Positions 50,866 through 59,899 of a stretch of 64,000 bases of DNA are shown here, piece after piece (positions within the stretch are counted from its first letter, which is position 1; every line of letters starts with the position of its first letter). The translations under genes were made by a program, and so were the position numbers. Under the pieces are notes generated by a model that had not been told where the DNA came from, searched no databases, and saw nothing but the letters and a program-made list of their open reading frames with translations. Source of the stretch: Pseudomonas sp. MM223 (GTDB lineage Bacteria > Pseudomonadota > Gammaproteobacteria > Pseudomonadales > Pseudomonadaceae); assembly GCA_947090765.1 (NCBI GenBank), contig OX352322.1, positions 2,401,501-2,465,500 of the forward strand, given 5' to 3'.

Positions 50866-51474
50866 ATGAATGATCTATTTACCCGGCGCGCGGTTGTCGC
50901 CGGGATGGGCGTTCTCGGGCTTGGCCTGCTGGCAGGCTGTAGCCCGGCCCGCGGGCTCGAGTTCAAGTACGGCAAGAACATGAGCAACGAGATCCTTGGG
51001 CGCAAGTTCCGCCTCAAAGACCCGCAAGGCAATGTGCGCACCCTGTCGAGCTTCTACGGCAGCATGCCGATGATCTTCTTCGGGTTCACCCAGTGCCCGG
51101 CGGTTTGCCCGACCACCCTGGCGCGCGCGGCACAAATCCGCAAGCTGCTGCGCGGGCGTGACCGCGACCTGTTCCAGGTGGTGTTCATCACCCTGGACCC
51201 GGAGCGCGACACCCCCGAAGTGCTCGATGCCTACGTCAAGGCCTTCGACCCGTCGTTCACCGCACTCACTGGCACCCCCGAGGAAATCGCGGAAGTGGCC
51301 AAGGAATTCAAGGTGTTCTACGAGAAGGTTCCGGCCGGTGACACCTATACCATTTCTCACTCGTCCACCAGCTACGTCTACGATACGCGTGGCACCCTGC
51401 GCCTGAGCCTGGGCCATTCCTTGAACGCCAAGGAATGCGCCGAAGACCTGGTCACCCTGATGGAGATCTGCTGA
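50866..51474 (+). CDS. SCO1/SenC family copper chaperone lipoprotein
   Basis: A 202-residue thioredoxin-fold lipoprotein with a signal peptide that has an RR pair (LFTRRAVVAGMGVLGLGLLAGC; lipobox LAGC25). The copper-binding CxxxC is Cys77 and Cys81 in QCPAVCP, with a later histidine in TISHSST. SCO proteins deliver copper to the CuA site of cytochrome c oxidase or act as thiol reductases. The ATG at 50866 follows AAAGGATGG. The gene is directly followed by the PCuAC gene, so a copper-delivery operon is implied. Confidence 0.92.
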   Translation: MNDLFTRRAVVAGMGVLGLGLLAGCSPARGLEFKYGKNMSNEILGRKFRLKDPQGNVRTLSSFYGSMPMIFFGFTQCPAVCPTTLARAAQIRKLLRGRDRDLFQVVFITLDPERDTPEVLDAYVKAFDPSFTALTGTPEEIAEVAKEFKVFYEKVPAGDTYTISHSSTSYVYDTRGTLRLSLGHSLNAKECAEDLVTLMEIC

Positions 51475-51957
51475 ATGTCGATGCAACCGATCAAACGCGG
51501 CCTGGCTGCCCTGGCACTGATGGGCCTGGCCCTGCCGGCCCTGGCCCAGACTACCGTGAGCGATGCCTGGGTCCGTGCCAGCGTGCCGCACCAGCAGTCC
51601 ACCGGTGCCTTCATGACCCTGACCGCCAGCAGCGACAGCAAGTTGGTGAGCGTGGCTTCGCCCGTGGCCAAAACCGTGCAGGTGCACGAAATGACCATGA
51701 ACGGCGACGTGATGGGCATGCGTGAGGTCAAGGCCGTCGAACTGCCGGCCGGCAAGGCCGTGACCCTGGACCCGAATGGCCTGCACGTGATGCTGATGGG
51801 CTTGAAGGATCAGGTTAAGGAAGGCGAAAAGGTGCCACTGACCCTTACCATCGAAGATGCCAAAGGGGCCAAGGAAACCCTGGACGTGCAGGCAGAAGTG
51901 CGTCCGCTCACCGCTGGGGCCGGCGGTGGGCATGACCACATGCACATGAAACACTGA
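51475..51957 (+). CDS. periplasmic copper chaperone PCu(A)C
   Basis: A 160-residue protein with a signal peptide (ending LPALAQ). It has the PCuAC copper-binding pattern of His71 and Met73 in VHEMTM, a later methionine in VMGM, and His104-x-Met106 in NGLHVMLMG, followed by a histidine- and methionine-rich tail (HDHMHMKH) that likely binds copper too. Its start codon is immediately next to the SCO stop, so translation is coupled. It carries Cu(I) to SCO or the oxidase. Confidence 0.93.
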   Translation: MSMQPIKRGLAALALMGLALPALAQTTVSDAWVRASVPHQQSTGAFMTLTASSDSKLVSVASPVAKTVQVHEMTMNGDVMGMREVKAVELPAGKAVTLDPNGLHVMLMGLKDQVKEGEKVPLTLTIEDAKGAKETLDVQAEVRPLTAGAGGGHDHMHMKH

Positions 51958-51963
51958 CAGACC

Positions 51964-51994
51964 AAAGGGCCGCATTTAGCGGCCCTTTCTTTTT
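51964..51994 (+). terminator. intrinsic terminator of the SCO-PCuAC operon
   Basis: Ten-base stem AAAGGGCCGC/GCGGCCCTTT with an ATTTA loop and a run of T after it, six bases after the PCuAC stop. Confidence 0.9.
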
Positions 51995-52006
51995 CAGGCG
52001 CGCCTT

Positions 52007-52234
52007 TCAGCTGCGAAAGCGCGGTAGCGGCCTGTCGAGGGTAAGCGACGTCAGGGTCTTGCGAACCTGGGCCTCATCGGCCTCCAGTGCCTTCAGGCTA
52101 GCGCGGATCTTGCCGGCGGCGGGCACATCGCCCTGCCGGTCGATCCAGTCGGCAATCTCCTTGCAGGCACTGTTCAGGCAGGCCTGGCGCTGGTTCATCA
52201 GCGACAGGAGGGTGGTGAGCTCTCTTTCGGACAT
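52007..52234 (-). CDS. small protein of unknown function
   Basis: A 75-residue, mostly helical protein (LTTLLSLMNQRQACLNSACK, IADWIDRQGDVPAAGKIRASL, KTLTSLTLDRPLP). The ATG at 52234 is preceded by GGAGGATCC. It ends 12 bases past the convergent terminator. I do not recognise a family. Confidence 0.7.
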   Translation of the reverse strand: MSERELTTLLSLMNQRQACLNSACKEIADWIDRQGDVPAAGKIRASLKALEADEAQVRKTLTSLTLDRPLPRFRS

Positions 52235-52340
52235 GGCAGGATCCTCCATTCAGCCTTGACAGTGTAGCAGAGGGTTGGCGGGGCTCCTGCTGCCTTTGCA
52301 AGGTGCGTTACGGCAGCTGCCTACGCTCAAGGTGGGGGCT

Positions 52341-53186
52341 TCAGGCGGGTAATATGGATTGAGCGCATGCCTGCCGGTACGCCCCCGGCGTCACCCCGTA
52401 GGCTTGCTTGAACTGCCGGCTCAAATGGCTCTGATCAGCAAAACCAAGGTCGAATGCTACCTCCGAAGCCACCAGGCCGCTCTTCAGCATTTCACGGGCG
52501 CGGGCCAGGCGCCGCTGCTTCAACCAGGCATGCGGCGGCAGGCCGGTGGCCTGACGGAACACCCGGGCGAAGTGGAATGGTGACAGGTTGACGGCCGCCG
52601 CCAGCGCTTCGAGCGAGGGTGGGTCGGCCAGTTGGCTTTCCAGCAGTTCGCGGGCGCGGGCTACGGCCATTGGTTCGTGGCCGGGGGCTGAGGGTTCGGC
52701 GCATTGCCCGTGCCGTTGCACCAAGGCCAGCACCGCCTGGCGCCAGGCGGTTTGTTGCTGCAATGCGCTGGCGCCGGTTTCGGACAGCTGATGCAGCTGG
52801 CTGAAGGCGATGGCCAGGGCCGGGTCGTGGATCACGCTGTCCTTGAAGCTGGGCATGCCGTGGCGGCCCAGCTCAAGTTCTTCGAGCACGCCGGTGACCC
52901 GCTCGTGCTCGGGATAGAAGCCGCGATAACGCCAGCCCGCCTCATGGGCGGTGGCGCCGGTGTGCAGCTCGTCGGGGTTGATCAGCACCATGCTGCCGAC
53001 CGGTGCCAGGTGCTCGCTGCCGCGGTGCCAGAAGCGCTGGGCGCCGGATTCGATCACAGTGAACACATAGCCTTCATGCACATGCGGGGCGAAGCGCTGC
53101 TGGAAGTAGCGCGCGTGCAGCATCTCGACGTCGCCCAGGGCGGGCGCCTGCCAGAGGTGTGTCTGCTCGCGCAGGGGCGTGGTCAT
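52341..53186 (-). CDS. AraC family regulator (cupin sensor), linked to azlCD
   Basis: A 281-residue protein with an N-terminal cupin (FAPHVHEGYVFTVIESGAQR) and two C-terminal helix-turn-helix motifs (SLEALAAAVNLSPFHFARVF; ASEVAFDLGFADQSHLSRQF). The start ATG overlaps the azlD stop by four bases (ATGA), so azlC, azlD and this regulator are translated together and it most likely controls the exporter. ATG 53186 is chosen on this overlap. Confidence 0.9.
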   Translation of the reverse strand: MTTPLREQTHLWQAPALGDVEMLHARYFQQRFAPHVHEGYVFTVIESGAQRFWHRGSEHLAPVGSMVLINPDELHTGATAHEAGWRYRGFYPEHERVTGVLEELELGRHGMPSFKDSVIHDPALAIAFSQLHQLSETGASALQQQTAWRQAVLALVQRHGQCAEPSAPGHEPMAVARARELLESQLADPPSLEALAAAVNLSPFHFARVFRQATGLPPHAWLKQRRLARAREMLKSGLVASEVAFDLGFADQSHLSRQFKQAYGVTPGAYRQACAQSILPA

Positions 53187-53497
53187 GCCAGCCAACTGCG
53201 CAGAAGGAAGAAGATCAACATGCTTACCAGCATGCTCAGCAACACGCTGCGGGTCAACAGCACCAGGGCGATGGCCACCAGTGAACCCAGCAGGTAAGGG
53301 TTGAGCAGGCTCAGGTTTAGCTGGTGGTCAGGCATGAAGATGATCGGGCCGCAGATGGCGGTGAGCATGCCCGGCACGGCAAAGCCGAGAAACTGCCGCG
53401 CATTGGAGCTCAGGCGCAGGGGCAGGCGCGGCTCAAGGAACGCATAGCGGTTGAGGAACACGATGGCGCCCATGGCGAATATCAGGATCCAGGTCAT
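53183..53497 (-). CDS. azlD: AzlD branched-chain amino acid exporter small subunit
   Basis: A 104-residue membrane protein with four predicted segments, matching AzlD/YgaH (WILIFAMGAIVFLNRYAFLE; FLGFAVPGMLTAICGPIIFM; PYLLGSLVAIALVLLTRSVL). With AzlC it exports branched-chain amino acids or analogues. It overlaps the azlC stop by four bases. Confidence 0.9.
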   Translation of the reverse strand: MTWILIFAMGAIVFLNRYAFLEPRLPLRLSSNARQFLGFAVPGMLTAICGPIIFMPDHQLNLSLLNPYLLGSLVAIALVLLTRSVLLSMLVSMLIFFLLRSWLA

Positions 53498-54186
53498 GCG
53501 CGGGCTCCGGCAAATTTCTGGCAGATGAACCCGGCGCTCATGCCCAGCAGGCCTGCGGCTACCAGGGCGGCTTCCCAATGCCAGTGGCTGAACAACACCG
53601 AGCAGAACAGCGACACGGCTACGCACACCACGGTAGCCAGATTGCGCACCAGCGGCGCGATCAGGGCGACGAAGGTGGCGACGATGGAAAAGTCCAGGCC
53701 GAGTTGATCCAGGTGGGGAATGTTCTGGCCAAGCAGGATGCCGGCCAGGGTAAACAGGTTCCAGGCTATGTAGAACGTCAGGCCTACCCCCAGGGCGTAC
53801 CAGCGGTTGAATTGCTGCTGGTCGTACTTGCTGGTCAACGCGAAGAATTCGTCGGTCAGCAGGAAGCCCAGGCCCAACCGCCAGCGCAATGGCTGGCTGG
53901 ACAGCACCGGACGCATCGACAGGCCATACAGCAGGTGCTGCGAGGTCAGCAGCAGGGTGGTGAGCAGGATCGACGCCAGGTTGGCGCCGCCTTTGAGCAT
54001 GCCAATGGCGACCAGTTGCGCGGCACCGGCGAAGACAATGGCCGATAGCCCTTGCCCTTGCCAGGCACTGAGGTTGGCCTCGATGGCCATGGAGCCGGCC
54101 AGCAGGCCCCAGGGGGCGACGGCCAGGGATAACGGCATGATGGCGATGGCGCCGTGGAGGAAGGCTTGGCGAGCGATGTGGGGCAT
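53494..54186 (-). CDS. azlC: AzlC branched-chain amino acid exporter large subunit
   Basis: A 230-residue membrane protein of the AzlC/YgaZ family (APWGLLAGSMAIEANLS, SAIVFAGAAQLVAIGML, TSQHLLYGLSMRPVLSSQPL, GFLLTDEFFALTSK). The start ATG at 54186 is where homology begins; the upstream frame reads through REP sequence. Confidence 0.9.
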   Translation of the reverse strand: MPHIARQAFLHGAIAIMPLSLAVAPWGLLAGSMAIEANLSAWQGQGLSAIVFAGAAQLVAIGMLKGGANLASILLTTLLLTSQHLLYGLSMRPVLSSQPLRWRLGLGFLLTDEFFALTSKYDQQQFNRWYALGVGLTFYIAWNLFTLAGILLGQNIPHLDQLGLDFSIVATFVALIAPLVRNLATVVCVAVSLFCSVLFSHWHWEAALVAAGLLGMSAGFICQKFAGARA

Positions 54187-54290
54187 GGTGGCTGCAATGC
54201 GTGTACGAGGCAGGCCAGCATGCCAGACGGGGCAGGGGATGGCTTGAACGATCTTGCTGACCGGGTTCGATTTCAAGGCAAACACAAGCC

Positions 54291-54385
54291 CTGTAGGAGC
54301 AGCCTTGTGCTGCGAAGAGGTCATTGCAGCCGAAAACAATCTTTAGCCTTACCGGCCTCTTCGCAGCACAAGGCTGCTCCTACAG
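54291..54385. repeat. REP-type inverted pair (family A variant)
   Basis: Arms CTGTAGGAGCAGCCTTGTGC and the inverse ending at 54385, with inner GAAGAGG and CCTCTTC dyad. It is a variant of the family A repeats, located between azlC and the Sel1-like gene. Confidence 0.85.
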
Positions 54386-54451
54386 TGATCGTGCGGAATT
54401 AAAAGTCTGAGTCAGACAGTTGCACAAGAGGGATCGCGTTAGCTCGGTGGA

Positions 54452-55138
54452 TCACGGATGGCGGGTCAGGTGCTGTTGCGCCGTCACGCAGCCGTTGATG
54501 TCCACGGCTTTCTGCAGAAGGTCCAGTCGGTGCGATGGGTCCAGGTCGCTGAGCAGGCGGTACACCTCGGCCTGGTAGTCGCGCTGGCGACCCCAGAGCA
54601 TTTCCAGGCCTTGAGGCCGGCTGCGGCTGCAAGCCAGGCGGGTAGCCGGTTGTGGGTAGTAAGGGGCGTACACGGTGGCCATGCTGGGGATGGCCTCCAG
54701 CGCATCACGGTACTCGCTGCTGGCATTGTACGGCCGGCACCAGGTGGCGATCGCCGGTGCGGGTGCGGCGAAGCCCTGCTTGAGGCTGGCTTCGAGCAGC
54801 GGGCAGGCGGCATCCGGAATTTGCGCGGCGGGCAGGTATGTCATGTAGTACAGCGCCAGGCGGTACTGCGCGACCGGGTGGCCCAGCTCTACCGACTTTT
54901 TCAACAGGGCAACTGCTGTTGGCAGGGTGTGGGCCATGGCCTGGCCCTGGCGGCTAAGCTCGGGGTCGCTGCCCACAGCGGTACGCAAGGTGCTGGTATC
55001 GTCGCCCTGGTTATCGGCCTGCTCCAGCAACGGCAAGGCCTGGCGATAAAGCAGGTCGGCGTGAGGGTCGATGCTCACCTCCAGCGCGTGCGCAGCCAGC
55101 GGCATCAGGGCGACCAACAGCGGGGTCAGGCGTCGCAT
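54452..55138 (-). CDS. periplasmic Sel1-like repeat protein
   Basis: A 228-residue protein with a signal peptide (MRRLTPLLVALMPLAAHA) and a helical-repeat stretch (TAVALLKKSVELGHPVAQYRL) typical of Sel1-like repeats, plus several cysteines (DAACPLLE, TWCRPYN). Function is unknown. It lies 146 bases downstream of the SGNH hydrolase gene on the same strand. Confidence 0.75.
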   Translation of the reverse strand: MRRLTPLLVALMPLAAHALEVSIDPHADLLYRQALPLLEQADNQGDDTSTLRTAVGSDPELSRQGQAMAHTLPTAVALLKKSVELGHPVAQYRLALYYMTYLPAAQIPDAACPLLEASLKQGFAAPAPAIATWCRPYNASSEYRDALEAIPSMATVYAPYYPQPATRLACSRSRPQGLEMLWGRQRDYQAEVYRLLSDLDPSHRLDLLQKAVDINGCVTAQQHLTRHP

Positions 55139-55284
55139 GCGGCTCACAGGCAAGCCCCATGGGCGGCCAGGCAAGGATGGACGGCTTCGATGTTTATGGC
55201 GGTCAAGCGTACGCCTCGGGAAATCGGAACGACGGCCTATTCTAGCCACCCAAGGGGGGTGGCCGGAAGACCACTCGGCAACTG

Positions 55285-56366
55285 TCAGACGAGCTTGATC
55301 GGCGTGACCTTGCGTTGAGCGTGTTTTTCCTGGGCCAGGCCAAGCTTGGCAGTAATCACCTTGGCCAAGGCGTTGTTGCCCAGGTCGTTCAGGTGCAGGC
55401 GGTCGATGAACAGGTCGGCGCCGAACACGGGTGAGCTGCTGAGCATGCCGTTCATGTCGTAGCAGGGCACTGGGTCGGCCTGGCTTTTGATGCGGCGGAA
55501 AAAGGCCGCGTGCAGCTGGCTGTCGAATGCGCCGTCCAGCAGCCGGTCGAAGTTGGCCGGTTGTTGCTCCAGCGCGGCCAGCATGGCCTGCTCGCCAACG
55601 GGCAGGGTGTCCCGACACCAGGGCAGCAGCGGCTGCAGGATGAAAGTGAGGGTGGCATGGCTGTCTGCCAGCAGCCGGTCCCACTGGCGCAAGGTGCGGC
55701 CAATGCTGTCGGCAGCGCGAGCCAGGCGCTTTTCCGGGGGCGACAACGGCCAGGTGATCGGGGATTCGGCCGGCGGCGTGGTCAAAGCCTGGCCGATGCG
55801 CCGCCACAGTGACTGCCGACGGGCCGGTGCGGCAGGCTGCATGCCTTCGCTGAAACTGTTGAGAAAGGCCTGATAAGCCCTGGCGTGTTGTGGGTCGTTG
55901 GGGCTGGCAAGGACTTCGCACAGGGCTTCGTGGGCCAGGCTGTTAAGGCCGCTGAGCACCACCACGTGGCCGAGTTGGCCAAGGCGGTGCTGGTGGGTCA
56001 GGAACATCAGCAGTTCCTGGCCGGCATTGAGCCCGCAACCGGCCAGGCTCAGCCAGACCTCGCCGGTGAGCGCCGACAGGTGCGAGGCCACCGTGTGCTC
56101 GTCGGGCTGGCGCCGATGCCCAAGGCCGTGGAGCCGCCGACCAGCAGGTTGATACGTGAAGCGCCGCCGCGTTCGGCCGCCGAAAAGCGCTTGCCGGCGC
56201 AATGGCTGTAGCGCAGGCCAAGGGCATCGGTGTTGATGGTGCCGGAGCGGTAGCCGGTTTCATGCACGTGCACAGTGTGCGGCGCACGGCGGCTGCCCAG
56301 CAGCAGAAAGCGCTGGTAGTCCTGTTGCAACGGCGAAGGAGGCGGGCTCGTATCAGTCGCTGTCAT
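55285..56366 (-). pseudogene. SGNH/GDSL-hydrolase-like protein, frame broken
   Basis: About 360 residues when repaired. The first part (from ATG 56366, preceded by AAGGAAAG) ends in INLLVGGSTALGIGAS, whose GGS is the nucleophile-type motif. The remainder, in another frame, runs EHTVASHLSALTGEVWLSLA to DRLHLNDLGNNALAK, the DxxH catalytic block. One missing base at the CGGGC near 56104-56106 separates them. SGNH proteins of this type act as esterases or acyltransferases; there is no clear membrane segment. The gene follows the LysE exporter by 39 bases. Confidence 0.75.
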
Positions 56367-56405
56367 GGGCTTTCCTTCTGTTGCAACGGGCACTTCGCAT
56401 CACGT

Positions 56406-57032
56406 TCAGGCCGCCAGTTCGTTGAGGTTGTACAGCAGGCCGCCGGCGGCGATCAGCAGCAGGGCGACGCCCGAAGCCAGGCTGATGACGCGGTTGCTGC
56501 GCTGCGACGCGATTTTGCCGATGGCGAAGATGTACAGGCTGAGCACGGCAAAATCGATGACCACCCACAGCAGCGACAACACCACCATGCTTTTGCCGAA
56601 CGATTCGGTGATCTGGATGAACTGCGGGAAGAAGGCGATGAAGAAAATGATGTCCTTAGGGTTGGAAATACCCACCATGAAGCCTTGCAGCAGCCCGCCA
56701 CGCCCGCCCTTGGGCGCCTCGCTCACCGCTTCCGGGGCCGGCGCCTGCAGGGCGTCCCGCAGCGTGCCCACGGCGATGTAGCCGATAAACAGGCAGCCCA
56801 GCAGGCTCATGGTGCTGAGCCATGCCTTGTCGATGGCGGCGCTGGTGAGGATGACCCAGGCCGCAGCGCCGATCAGCACCAGTGAGGCCCAGTTGGTGCC
56901 AAGGGCGGTGAACATGGCCTTGCGCGAGCCGGAGGCAGCCGCGGTGTTGACGATCAGTGCCACCACCGGGCCGGGGGTGGCGATCAGCAGCAGGACGGTG
57001 AGGGCATAGGTGGCGGTGAGTGCGGTATTCAC
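56406..57032 (-). CDS. LysE/RhtB family amino acid exporter
   Basis: A 208-residue membrane protein with about six hydrophobic segments and the LysE beginning ALTVLLLIATPGPVVALIVN. GFMVGISNPKDIIFFIAFFP is the family motif. It exports an amino acid or derivative. The GTG start at 57032 comes two bases after the YqcI/YcgG stop, so the two proteins are made together, and the substrate may be that enzyme's product. Confidence 0.9.
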   Translation of the reverse strand: MNTALTATYALTVLLLIATPGPVVALIVNTAAASGSRKAMFTALGTNWASLVLIGAAAWVILTSAAIDKAWLSTMSLLGCLFIGYIAVGTLRDALQAPAPEAVSEAPKGGRGGLLQGFMVGISNPKDIIFFIAFFPQFIQITESFGKSMVVLSLLWVVIDFAVLSLYIFAIGKIASQRSNRVISLASGVALLLIAAGGLLYNLNELAA

Positions 57033-57034
57033 GG

Positions 57035-57823
57035 TCAGTTCTCGATCAGTAAGTCGGGTGTCGCCGGGTGTGCGGCATGTGCGTGGAACGGGCAGCGTGA
57101 CGGGTTGAGCGAGCCTGCCTCCTGCAGTTGGTACTGCTTCCATTCGTAGTTGTCGGTATCACCGAAAAAGCCAAGGGTGTCGGGCATGACGCCGTCGTTG
57201 TAGTGGTGCACGCGCTCGCGAATGCGCTCGCGGATGCGTTTGCCACTCTCGGTGTTGGCGTTGGCCACTTCGTCGAAGTTCGCGCGTGGATTGATGACGA
57301 AGGTGATGTGATGACCCAGGTTGCGGCTTTTCATCTGTTGGTGGCCGGGGAAGTTCATGTTGATGAACAAGGGCATGCCGGCATAGCAGAACGACCAGCC
57401 GTTGTCGTCGGGGTCGGTCGGGATGCCCTGTGGCCATGGGTGCGGGTCGCGCGCATGCACGCCACGCAGCACCTTCCAGGCCAGTGCCTGCTGTTCGGCC
57501 AAGGTGTAATCGGCGGGGGTTTCGAGAAACACCACCAGTGGGCTGCCGATGCGCTGCTTGGGCGTGATCGGGGCGACGGTGCACACGTAGTCAGCCAGGC
57601 CCTGGGCGATGTCATCGGCCAGCTGTTCGGCGCGGGCGAAGAGTATGTGGCAGGTTTCGCCGTTTACTGCCTTGCGGCCGAACAGGCAAGGAAAGTCGGG
57701 GTTGGCGAGGATACTGCGAAAGTGTTCTATGGTTTTGAAGGTCCAGTGTTGCGTATGGCATCCATGTTCAACGGCCAGCTCTAGCGCATCCAGGCGATAG
57801 CAATTTCCATATCCCGTAAACAT
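57035..57823 (-). CDS. YqcI/YcgG family protein (putative heme-dependent N-oxygenase)
   Basis: A 262-residue protein resembling the YqcI/YcgG family, which includes heme enzymes that hydroxylate guanidine or amino nitrogens (GntA-type). It has FPCLFGRKAVNGETCHILF near the N-terminus and GMPLFINMNFPGHQQMKSRN followed by HHITFVINPRANFDEV, where the family carries a conserved histidine/arginine block. It is co-translated with a LysE exporter and divergent from a LysR gene. Substrate is unknown and the heme function is inferred from the family. GGGGAAATC precedes the start. Confidence 0.7.
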   Translation of the reverse strand: MFTGYGNCYRLDALELAVEHGCHTQHWTFKTIEHFRSILANPDFPCLFGRKAVNGETCHILFARAEQLADDIAQGLADYVCTVAPITPKQRIGSPLVVFLETPADYTLAEQQALAWKVLRGVHARDPHPWPQGIPTDPDDNGWSFCYAGMPLFINMNFPGHQQMKSRNLGHHITFVINPRANFDEVANANTESGKRIRERIRERVHHYNDGVMPDTLGFFGDTDNYEWKQYQLQEAGSLNPSRCPFHAHAAHPATPDLLIEN

Positions 57824-57862
57824 GATTTCCCCAGGCGTTAATTAAGTGAACGTTCTAGTCAT

Positions 57863-57903
57863 ATGCAGGCAGGATCGTGGTTATGTTTATTATTTACCTG
57901 CAT
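57863..57903. promoter_or_regulatory. long-range dyad in divergent promoter
   Basis: ATGCAGG (57863) and CCTGCAT (57897) form an inverted repeat 27 bases apart in the AT-rich gap between the YqcI/YcgG gene and the LysR gene. It is a candidate pair of operator half-sites for the LysR protein. Confidence 0.3.
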
Positions 57904-57982
57904 TTTCCGAGACGCTCTCGACGTTGTAAAACGCGTGGAACTGTGACCTACTATTAGTCTTATTCATGCTCGGGACGTCGCC

Positions 57983-58904
57983 ATGTCGGAACGGATTCAG
58001 GCCTTGCACGCCCTGCGTGCTTTCGAGGTGGCCTCTCGCTATGGCTCATTTACCCGTGCGGCGGAGGAACTGGCCCTGACCCAAGGGGCAGTCAGCCACC
58101 ACATCAAGACCTTGGAAGCCCTGTTTGGCTGCGACCTGTTCGAGCGGCGCGGCCCGAAACTGAGCCTGACCGAGCACGGGCGCCTGTTGGCGCAAGAGCC
58201 TGAAAGTGGGTTTCAAGATCATCGAAAACGCCTGCGCATTGCTGCGCCAGGACCGCTACGGCCTGCGCCTGAAGGCGCCGTCCACGCTCACCGTGCGCTG
58301 GCTGTTGCGGGCGCTGGATGCGTTCAAGAAGGCCGAGGACAACTGCAGTGTGCAACTGTCCAGCGTGTGGATGGACATCGACAGCGTGGACTTCTACTCC
58401 GAGCCTTACGACTGCGCCATTCTGTTGGCCAGCGGGCGTTTCCCCGCCGATATCGAGAGTTTCAAGCTGTTCGATGAATGGCTGATCCCGGTGTGCCACC
58501 CGGATTACATGCCACAGGATCAACCCGCCCTGGCCGACCTGGCCCAATGCGAGTTCCTGCACCCGTCCCCCGACCGGCGTGATTGGCGGCGCTGGCTGGC
58601 GCGCATGGATGCACTGGAGATCAGCATCGACCAGGGGCAAGTGTTCGACACCCTCGACCAGGGTATTTCGGCTGCCCAGCAAGGCCTGGGCATTTCGGTG
58701 GTCGACCTGGTGCTGGCCAGTGCCGACCTGCAGGCCGGGCGCCTGGCCACGCCGTTCAAGCATGCCGTGGCCACCGGCGACGGTTACTACATGACCTGGC
58801 TCAAGGCCAGCCCGAAAGCGCGGCAGATGCACAAGCTGCGCGACTTCCTGCTTGGGCAGGTGCCACCGCTGGCCTACAAGGACATCAACTACCTGTACGG
58901 TTGA
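57983..58904 (+). pseudogene. LysR family regulator (GcvA-like), frame broken
   Basis: About 307 residues when repaired. The DNA-binding part (LHALRAFEVASRYGSFTRAA, LTQGAVSHHIKTLEALFGC, TEHGRLL) is in one frame and the effector domain (FKIIENACALLRQDRYGLRL to YKDINYLYG) in another. An extra C at 58199-58200 (GAGCCTGAAA for GAGCTGAAA) causes the shift; without it GAG CTG AAA GTG GGT TTC AAG continues naturally. It is divergent from the YqcI/YcgG-LysE module, which it probably regulates. The end overlaps the next convergent LysR gene by 20 bases. Confidence 0.8.
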
Positions 58905-59781
58905 ACACCCGTTCGAGCATGAAATCGATGAACACCCGCAGCTTCGGCGGCATCTGCCGCCCGGACGGCCACAGCAGGTAGAAACTGCCACGCCGTTCCA
59001 TGAAGTTGTCAAGCACGCTGACCAGTGAGCCGTTGCCCAGCTCGCGACGCACGTTGAAGTCCGGCAGGCAGGTGATGCCGCGGTTGTTCACGGCAAAGCA
59101 GACGCGCGTCTCGACGTGGTTGCATACCATCGAGATGGGGATGTCGTAGGCGTGTTCGGGGTGCTCCTGGCGCAGCGGCCAGGTTTCCAGCTTGCCATTG
59201 CTGGGGAAGCGATAATGCAGGCAGGTATGCGCTGCCAGGTCGCGCGGGTGCAGGGGCGTGCCGCGTTCGCGCAGGTAGTCGGGCGACGCCACCAGACGGT
59301 GCTGGAAGTGCCCCAGGAACTTGGCGTTGAGCCGTGAATCCACCGGTTGCCCGCCGCGCATCACCACATCGAAACCTTCGCCGACGATATCCACCATGCG
59401 GTCGGAAAAGTCCAGGTCCAGCTCCACTTGCGGGTACAACGCCATGAACTCGGCCAGCGCCGGCATCACCAGCCCGGTCACCTGCGGCATGCTGACGCGC
59501 AAGCGGCCGCGCGGGGTTTCGCTGGCCTGAGACAGTTCCTGCTCGGTGGCCTCGATTTCGGCCAGGATGCGCCGGCTGCGCTCAAGGAACAGCGTGCCCT
59601 CGGCGGTGAGGGTGATGCTGCGCGTGCTGCGGTGGAACAGGCGCACACCCAGACGGCTTTCCAGGCGCGCTACCCGTTTGCCAACGGCCGAGGCAGTGAT
59701 GCCCAGCGACTGGCCGGCAGCGACGAAGCTGCGGGTTTCGGCCACCCGATTGAAGACCACGAAGCCGCTGAGGCTGTCCAT
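58885..59781 (-). CDS. LysR family transcriptional regulator
   Basis: A 298-residue regulator with the helix-turn-helix ETRSFVAAGQSLGITASAVG, LESRLGVRLFHRSTRSITLT and effector domain FPSNGKLETWPLRQEHPEHA. It is divergent from the MFS transporter at 59900 with 118 bases between them, so it probably controls that exporter. The gap contains a short dyad (GGACA-N4-TGTCC). ATG 59781 begins the homology. Confidence 0.9.
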   Translation of the reverse strand: MDSLSGFVVFNRVAETRSFVAAGQSLGITASAVGKRVARLESRLGVRLFHRSTRSITLTAEGTLFLERSRRILAEIEATEQELSQASETPRGRLRVSMPQVTGLVMPALAEFMALYPQVELDLDFSDRMVDIVGEGFDVVMRGGQPVDSRLNAKFLGHFQHRLVASPDYLRERGTPLHPRDLAAHTCLHYRFPSNGKLETWPLRQEHPEHAYDIPISMVCNHVETRVCFAVNNRGITCLPDFNVRRELGNGSLVSVLDNFMERRGSFYLLWPSGRQMPPKLRVFIDFMLERVFNRTGS

Positions 59782-59899
59782 GCTGCATTCCTTATTGCGG
59801 ACACGGATGTCCTGGGTGAGCGGCATTGTAACCGTCTTTTTCCGCAGTGGCCTTGCCTTGCAGACTGTCCGCCTTGTTTTCCTACTCAAGGCATTTGCA

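Noticed and set aside
54452..55921. 489-codon minus-strand protein including the Sel1-like region
   Set aside because: Its first two thirds are an out-of-frame reading of the SGNH gene; the signal peptide at 55138 marks the real start.
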